Shown here in pieces: positions 5,842-9,659 of a stretch of DNA of 9,659 bases. Origin of the DNA: CAYWTX01 sp964461295 (GTDB lineage: Bacteria; Planctomycetota; Phycisphaerae; SM23-33); assembly GCA_964461295.1 (NCBI GenBank), contig CAYWTX010000023.1:1-9659 (forward strand), in the 5' to 3' direction. Under the pieces are notes generated by a model. The model saw nothing but the letters and a program-made list of their open reading frames with translations, ran no database searches and was not told the origin of the DNA. Position numbers and translations under genes: made by a program. The number at the start of each line of letters is the position of its first letter. Positions within the stretch are counted from its first letter, which is position 1.

Positions 5842-7518
5842 TCAGAGGCGGCGGCTTCGCAGGATGGAGACCAGCAGCCAGATTCCCATAAAGGCCGTGA
5901 CGATGTACCCCCACACGCCGAGGGCCTGCAGGGTGACGATGCCGAACACGTCGGCGCCGCGCTGGCCGACCAGGAAGCTGGAGGCGATCAGCAGGCCCGT
6001 GATGATGAGGGCGAAGCTGATGCGGTTGGAACTTCGGTCCAGGGTGTGCACGAGGTTCTCAAGGTGTTCGTGGTGGACCCGCAACTGGAACTGCCCGCGG
6101 CGGAACTTGCCGGCCAGGGCGTACACGTCGCCGGGCAGCGAGTAGGCCAGTTCGCCCGCCTGGCGCAGGGCGGTGCGAAGCACTCGGAGGCCGCGGCGGG
6201 GATCGAACTGCTGAAGGGCGATCTTGCGGGCGTACGGCCTGAGGTGCTCCACGATCTGGAAGTCGCCGTCCAGCGACACCGCGAACGACTCGATCGTCAT
6301 CAGCGCCTTGAACATCAGCGTGAACTGCGCCGGCGGGCGGACGCGGTGGCGGCGGATGATCTCGAAGCTCTGCGCCAGGACGGTGTTGAGCGGGATGTCC
6401 TTCATCGGCAGGTCGAAGTACGCCAGCAGCATCTCCTCCATCTCGCGCGTCAGCGCGGCGACGTCGGTCGTTTCGTCCAGCACATCCGCGCGGGCCAGCG
6501 CGTCCACCATCCGCGGCACGTCCGCGTCCACCACGGCCAGGACGATGTCTCCCAGCAGCCGCCGGTCGCCGGGCGTCAGCGAACTGACCTGGCCGAAGTC
6601 GATCACGCTGAGGACGTTGTCCGGCAGGAAGAAGAAGTTGCCCGGGTGCGGGTCGGTGTGGAAGAAACCGAACTCGAAGATCTGCCGCAGCACGAAGTTC
6701 GCCCCGCGCTGGGCCAGCACCTTGGGGTCCAGGCCCGCCGCTCGGATCGCCTCCGGGCTGCCCGGGCGCAGGCCGTCCACGTACTCCATCGTGATCACGC
6801 CCTCGGAGCAGTAGTCCTCGAACACCTCGGGGATGCGCACAGCGGCGTCGCCCGCAAAGTGCCGCCGGAAGCGGTTCTGGTTCCGCCGCTCGTTGTTGAA
6901 GACGACTTCCTTGTTGATGGCCGTGGTGAACTCGCGCACGGCCCGGTCGGGCTCGAGCGTCGAGTCGCTGGGCAGCACGGCCTTCACCAGGCCGGCGAGG
7001 TCGTCGAGGATCTGGCATTCGGTGCGGATGGTCTGGACGATGCCCGGGCGGCGGATCTTCACGACGGCCTGGCGGCCCTGGCGGGTGACGGCGCGATGGA
7101 CCTGGCCGATGCTGCCGGCGGCGATGGGCACGGGGTCGAAGCTCTGGAAGAGAGTCTCCACCTTGCCGCCAAGCTGGGATTCCAGTTCGGCCAGAATGAG
7201 GCGGGAATCCTCGGGCGGCACCTGGTCCTGGAGCTGTTCGAGCTCGTGGACATACGCCGCCGGGATGAGGTCGGGGCGCGTGCTGAGAAGCTGCCCGAGC
7301 TTGATGAACGTCGGCCCCAGTTCCTCCAGCGCCAGCCGCAGGCGGCGAGGACGCGTCTGCCGCTGCTCGGGGGTCTCGCGGCGCCGGCGGGCGACCAGCC
7401 GGCGCCCCGCCGCGTCCACCACTTCGCCGAAGCCATGCTTCATCAGCACACCCAGGATGTGCTGATATCGCCGCATGTGGGCCAGCGTGCGGTTCAGCCG
7501 CAGTCTCTGCGGCCACAC
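5842..7518 (-). CDS. ubiB: UbiB/ABC1 (ADCK/AarF) family atypical kinase
   Basis: Membrane-anchored ABC1-family protein; relatives (UbiB, Coq8, ADCK3) support ubiquinone or other isoprenoid-lipid synthesis through ATPase-like activity. The 558 residues match the usual 500-560. Seen: the family-specific KxGQ motif in TFIKLGQLLSTRPDLIP (70-86), the A-rich loop AAGSIGQVH (133-141), VVKIRRPG (152-159) with Lys154 as the probable ATP-binding lysine, FFHTDPHPGN (285-294) with the catalytic-loop Asp and Asn, and VIDFGQ (305-310). Two hydrophobic helices close the protein (about 501-518 and 533-552). The GTG at 7518 is preceded by AGGAG with an eight-base spacer and lies two bases after the stop of the phasin-like gene, so translation is probably coupled. 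A longer open frame to 8034 is an artefact overlapping that gene. The A-rich loop has Gly in place of its third Ala. Confidence 0.93.
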   Translation of the reverse strand: MWPQRLRLNRTLAHMRRYQHILGVLMKHGFGEVVDAAGRRLVARRRRETPEQRQTRPRRLRLALEELGPTFIKLGQLLSTRPDLIPAAYVHELEQLQDQVPPEDSRLILAELESQLGGKVETLFQSFDPVPIAAGSIGQVHRAVTRQGRQAVVKIRRPGIVQTIRTECQILDDLAGLVKAVLPSDSTLEPDRAVREFTTAINKEVVFNNERRNQNRFRRHFAGDAAVRIPEVFEDYCSEGVITMEYVDGLRPGSPEAIRAAGLDPKVLAQRGANFVLRQIFEFGFFHTDPHPGNFFFLPDNVLSVIDFGQVSSLTPGDRRLLGDIVLAVVDADVPRMVDALARADVLDETTDVAALTREMEEMLLAYFDLPMKDIPLNTVLAQSFEIIRRHRVRPPAQFTLMFKALMTIESFAVSLDGDFQIVEHLRPYARKIALQQFDPRRGLRVLRTALRQAGELAYSLPGDVYALAGKFRRGQFQLRVHHEHLENLVHTLDRSSNRISFALIITGLLIASSFLVGQRGADVFGIVTLQALGVWGYIVTAFMGIWLLVSILRSRRL

Positions 7519-7520
7519 GG

Positions 7521-7817
7521 TCAGTTCTCCTGCTTGGGTTGCCGGGCGTCGATCTTCGCTTCCAGCCGCTCGATGTCCTGCTTGGTCGCCAGTGCGAGCT
7601 TGGCCAAAGCCTTCTCCACGTGCGCCTGGATGAGGCGCTCGAATTCCTGGCGCGTCTTGGCGGCCGAGTCGATCATCTCCTCGACGAAGCCTTTCTGCGC
7701 GCCGCGCTGGGCCTCGCCGCGGGCGACCAGTTCGTCGAAGAGCTTCTCGGCCTTCTCGCGGGTCATGGTGAAGGCGCCCAGCCCGGCAAACAGCAGTTTG
7801 TCCAGCGTTTCGAACAT
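7521..7817 (-). CDS. Phasin-superfamily small helical protein
   Basis: A 98-residue, almost wholly helical protein. MFETLDKLLFAGLGAFTMTR (1-20) is the usual amphipathic start of phasin-like/polyhydroxyalkanoate granule-associated proteins. EKAEKLFDELVARGEAQ and a long charged helix (about 43-92, with DIERLEAKID at 81-90, heptad-like) complete the pattern. Phasins coat lipid-like storage granules, but small relatives also occur in organisms without such granules, so a general membrane- or lipid-surface role is all I infer. The ATG at 7817 has GGGAG about six bases upstream, with a hairpin and a TATAAT box further up. The TGA lies two bases before the ubiB GTG. I believe small phasin-like genes often accompany ubiB/aarF genes, which would favour a shared function. 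A longer frame to 7925 would cross the hairpin and promoter and is rejected. Confidence 0.8.
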   Translation of the reverse strand: MFETLDKLLFAGLGAFTMTREKAEKLFDELVARGEAQRGAQKGFVEEMIDSAAKTRQEFERLIQAHVEKALAKLALATKQDIERLEAKIDARQPKQEN

Positions 7818-7833
7818 GAAGGTCTCCCTTGGC

Positions 7834-7851
7834 CGCGGGCTTCCGCCCGCG
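7834..7851 (-). other. 5'-UTR hairpin with GGAA tetraloop ahead of the phasin-like gene
   Basis: On the minus strand CGCGGGC-GGAA-GCCCGCG forms a perfect seven-pair G+C stem closed by a GNRA-class tetraloop. It lies between the TATAAT box and the ribosome binding site and would be near the 5' end of the phasin-like/ubiB message. It could stabilise the message or bind a protein. No Rfam family is recognised. Confidence 0.55.
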
Positions 7852-7863
7852 TGCGTTTGCGCA

Positions 7864-7869
7864 ATTATA
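7864..7869 (-). promoter_or_regulatory. -10 box (TATAAT) of the phasin-like/ubiB operon
   Basis: The minus strand reads CCTATAATTGCGC, a perfect TATAAT about 47 bases before the ATG at 7817. The -35 position (7887-7892, TGTTCG) is a poor match. Predicted start of transcription is near 7857, giving a leader of about 40 bases that contains the hairpin. Confidence 0.5.
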
Positions 7870-8002
7870 GGAGACACCAAGGGAAACGAACAGAAAGTGC
7901 CGGCGAAGGCGGCGAATCTCTCCAAACTGAGGGATCATCTGCTTCCTGCGTACGCCCCTGGCATGGTGCGGTCCTGGCACGATGCCCCTTCCTGCCCTCT
8001 TG

Positions 8003-8020
8003 ACCAGCCGTTTGACTGGT
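8003..8020. repeat. Short hairpin with CCGTTT in the loop
   Basis: ACCAG (8003-8007) pairs with CTGGT (8016-8020) around CCGTTTGA. The stem is only five pairs. It is listed because the CCGTTT string also occurs in the loop or arms of the three other inverted repeats of this gap. Confidence 0.4.
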
Positions 8021-8097
8021 AACTGGCGCGCCAAATCGACGAAGAGGCACTGCCCATGCTTTTGCCCTGTTTGCTTGGCGGGCCGATTTCCGTGCCC

Positions 8098-8123
8098 CTT
8101 AACCTGCCGTTTCGCAGGTTAAG
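8098..8123. repeat. Perfect 10-bp inverted repeat, CTTAACCTGC/GCAGGTTAAG
   Basis: A perfect ten-pair stem with a six-base CGTTTC loop. It has no flanking T-run in either direction, so a terminator role is doubtful. It could be an operator-like binding site or part of a structured transcript. The shared string CCGTTTC spans the last stem base and the loop and recurs at 8308-8314. Confidence 0.7.
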
Positions 8124-8227
8124 CCCATCCGTGGCAAAATGGGCAAAATGCACAAACTGCGGATTATCCGGTCTTCGCGCACGCCGGCCCGGCAGACCGC
8201 GCGGCGCGCCGAAGGCCCCTTACGTCT

Positions 8228-8257
8228 CCGTTTTTCGGTGAAACGGCCGAGAAACGA
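8228..8257 (+). repeat. Palindromic element, left copy of an inverted pair
   Basis: CCGTTTTTCGG (8228-8238), eight bases, then CCGAGAAACGA (8247-8257): an imperfect 30-bp palindrome. The internal eight bases TGAAACGG are asymmetric and give the element a direction. The copy at 8308-8337 is the same element on the opposite strand, with the two starts exactly 80 bases apart. Confidence 0.85.
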
Positions 8258-8307
8258 GTGCGAACGGCAGCCGGGGGTGTCCAGACCCCTTCCAGCAGTC
8301 TCGCGTT

Positions 8308-8337
8308 CCGTTTCTCGGCGATTTCACCGAAAAACGG
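8308..8337 (-). repeat. Palindromic element, right copy of an inverted pair
   Basis: CCGTTTCTCGG (8308-8318), eight bases, then CCGAAAAACGG (8327-8337). Its reverse complement matches the left copy at about 27 of 30 positions, with the central bases TGAAATCG against TGAAACGG. Each copy can form its own 11-pair hairpin with one G-U pair, or the two copies can pair with each other as a long stem. Confidence 0.85.
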
Positions 8338-8365
8338 CCTGCTTCCGATGGAACGTATCGGCAGT

Positions 8366-9634
8366 TCATCGAGCCGCAGGAGCGAGATGCGGGAACAGGG
8401 CCTCGGGTCGGGGTTGCGACGGAGCCGAGGTGGTTGCCGGCCTGACGGCATGCGTTGCCGGGCCGGTGGCAGGAGGAGCAAGTTCTTCGAGTGGAACTGA
8501 GTACCTGCGGATGAAGGCATCCATGCGTTCAAGGTAGTCGTTCACGGCCTCCGCGAGGCCTATGACGCCTGGTTTGTTCCATTCGACCGTGGTGCACAGT
8601 TCTTCTTTGACAAGGCGGGTTGCTCGAATAAACGCCGACACAGCAGATGCCGCTTTCCGCCCCATCTCCTCCACCGTTTGTGAAGTTTCACGCTTTTCAC
8701 GCTCCTGGAGCATCCATTTCGCTTCAACCAGCTTTCCATCGGCCACCATACGGACGAATGCTCCACGCTTGATGAGTTTCTTTGCCTCCGCCTTGGCCAT
8801 CACGCACTGCGCGAACAGGGAGACAACTTTGTTCAATTCCTCCACTCGTTGCGAACTCAGTGAGGTCGTCTTTTCGCTCACCCACGTCGGGAGTTGGCGA
8901 TCCCACTCGTTACCATCTGCTCCCGCGTCATGGCCCACAAGTGCGGCCAGTCGTTTGCGGGCATCATCACGAATTGTCATTTCGCCGAATGCGCCTTGTC
9001 CTGGCCGCTTCCAGTCGCTGAGCTCATCGTAAAGGACCAGATATGCCACGTGAGGGAAGTCGAGGCCAAGAACTGCCTTCACGTTTTCATAGCCTGCACT
9101 CGCGATATTGAAACAGTCCGCCAGCGAGTACCAGAGCATGATCGGATACGCCTCATCCCTTCCTCGCTCAGCCATGATGGCCGCGAAGGCCCCGGTGCAG
9201 GGCCCAGTGGGATGAGCCAGGAGGATGCGGCTGCCACGTTGGGCCGCCTCGTCGGGGTGCTTCTCGTAGAACTGCTTCAGGAAGGAACGGCGCCAGTCTC
9301 GCCACTCGTCGATGTGAGCATTCCAGTCGATTCGCTCCAGTTCACGGAAGCCCAATTCAATCGCGTTGCTGTCCTTGCGGATGAGGCAGACTTCCATCCC
9401 CGCCATTCGGGTGAAGGGCCCTTGCCCGCACAAGGAGGTCCTTCCTAACGGAACGAGGAGCACCTCGGCGAAGATGACAACCCCCACAACTGTCGTTGCC
9501 GCTGCCGCGATGGGCAAACCCTTGGCCACAATCGGTCGCTTGCTCCCGGCGGCCGAGAGGAGAGCCCAGAACACGAGGAGTCCCCCCGCCATCAACACCG
9601 CGCCGGGCAGTTGCCATTCCGTGAAAGCGGACAC
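8366..9634 (-). CDS. Unrecognised protein with two N-terminal membrane helices
   Basis: I do not recognise this family. The 422 residues (from GTG 9634) begin with two hydrophobic segments (about 9-29 and 36-63), with a Lys/Arg loop SKRPIVAKG between them. By the positive-inside rule the large C-terminal part would then lie outside the cytoplasmic membrane. That part has conserved-looking mixed segments: LLAHPTGPCTGAF (138-150) and YPIMLWYSLADCFNIASAGYEN (163-184). A long charged helical stretch follows (about 260-345), then a Pro/Ala/Thr-rich tail (386-422). Six cysteines lie after the second helix. The start is uncertain: the frame stays open to the window edge and the GTG has only a weak GGAC upstream, so the true start may lie beyond 9659. 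Sampled lines run near 52-55% G+C, below the neighbouring genes, which hints at later acquisition. The frame is long and free of stops, so I consider it a real gene. Confidence 0.7.
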   Translation of the reverse strand: MSAFTEWQLPGAVLMAGGLLVFWALLSAAGSKRPIVAKGLPIAAAATTVVGVVIFAEVLLVPLGRTSLCGQGPFTRMAGMEVCLIRKDSNAIELGFRELERIDWNAHIDEWRDWRRSFLKQFYEKHPDEAAQRGSRILLAHPTGPCTGAFAAIMAERGRDEAYPIMLWYSLADCFNIASAGYENVKAVLGLDFPHVAYLVLYDELSDWKRPGQGAFGEMTIRDDARKRLAALVGHDAGADGNEWDRQLPTWVSEKTTSLSSQRVEELNKVVSLFAQCVMAKAEAKKLIKRGAFVRMVADGKLVEAKWMLQEREKRETSQTVEEMGRKAASAVSAFIRATRLVKEELCTTVEWNKPGVIGLAEAVNDYLERMDAFIRRYSVPLEELAPPATGPATHAVRPATTSAPSQPRPEALFPHLAPAAR

Positions 9635-9659
9635 TGCTGTCCAAGATAATCGCGGCGTA

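Larger units (their letters stand above)
7870..8365. other. About 500 bp without a gene, rich in inverted repeats
   Basis: This lies between the stop of the two-helix membrane protein and the promoter of the phasin-like/ubiB operon. Open frames on either strand lack ribosome binding sites and recognisable domains, and most run through the palindromes. It contains hairpins at 8003-8020 and 8098-8123, a direct repeat GGCAAAATG twice (8132-8150), the palindrome pair at 8228-8257 and 8308-8337, and a small stem GGGGT/ACCCC between them. No tRNA signature, T-run terminator or transposase was seen. Confidence 0.6.

Noticed and set aside
5737..8022. 761-codon plus-strand open frame
   Set aside because: It is exactly antisense to ubiB and the phasin-like gene, whose motifs are unmistakable. 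Its composition is that of a G+C-driven shadow.
5842..8034. 730-residue version of the UbiB frame
   Set aside because: The extra N-terminus overlaps the whole phasin-like gene and its promoter. The GTG at 7518 with AGGAG and a two-base gap after the previous stop is far better.
8098..8123. Integron attC site
   Set aside because: GTTAAGC fits the right core consensus, but there is no matching left core and no imperfect long stem of attC size; no integrase or cassette is present.
7870..8365. tRNA or other standard RNA gene in the gap
   Set aside because: No T-loop GGTTCGA-type motif, CCA end, or RNase P, tmRNA or SRP core motifs were seen.

Overview
This is a G+C-rich bacterial window (roughly two-thirds G+C by eye). 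Every protein-coding gene I can support lies on the minus strand, so the long plus-strand frames are antisense shadows. A TonB-dependent receptor and an MlaE-type permease indicate a diderm cell envelope. The gene set, long non-coding gaps, TATAAT-like boxes and 7-bp-periodic spacer repeats would suit a Planctomycetota (Phycisphaerae-like) genome. No taxonomic marker gene is present, so that placement is a guess.

Read in the direction of transcription (right to left) the layout is: (1) 9634-8366, an unrecognised protein with two predicted membrane helices, lower in G+C than its neighbours. (2) 8365-7818, about 550 bp without a gene, holding a series of hairpins and a striking pair of 30-bp palindromes in inverted orientation, then a TATAAT box and a 5'-UTR hairpin. 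(3) 7817-7521 and 7518-5842, a tightly coupled pair: a phasin-like small protein and a UbiB/ABC1 atypical kinase. (4) 5627-4458, a Rid-superfamily protein resembling chorismatases (FkbO/Hyg5/XanB2 type). (5) 4371-3127, a GH29 alpha-L-fucosidase whose start codon sits beside a tandem 7-bp repeat array. (6) 3126-2694, a gap with a strong terminator and a good sigma70-type promoter facing the next gene. (7) 2693-1872, an MlaE/YrbE-type lipid ABC permease without its usual partners. (8) 1697-1398, a small Mpo1-like (DUF962) membrane protein. (9) 1168-1, the N-terminal 389 residues of a TonB-dependent receptor, cut by the window edge.

Most genes look like separate small transcription units. The exception is the phasin-like/ubiB pair, which is two bases apart and probably translationally coupled. 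One functional link worth testing is ubiB beside a chorismatase-like gene: in Xanthomonas the chorismatase XanB2 supplies 4-hydroxybenzoate for ubiquinone. The receptor (uptake), the MlaE permease (lipid trafficking) and the phasin-like/UbiB pair (lipid or quinone-associated) are all envelope- or lipid-related, but nothing in the sequence ties them into one pathway.

The least explained structure is the inverted palindrome pair at 8228-8337 and its neighbouring hairpins. I found no CRISPR array, tRNA, rRNA, transposase or recognisable defence system.
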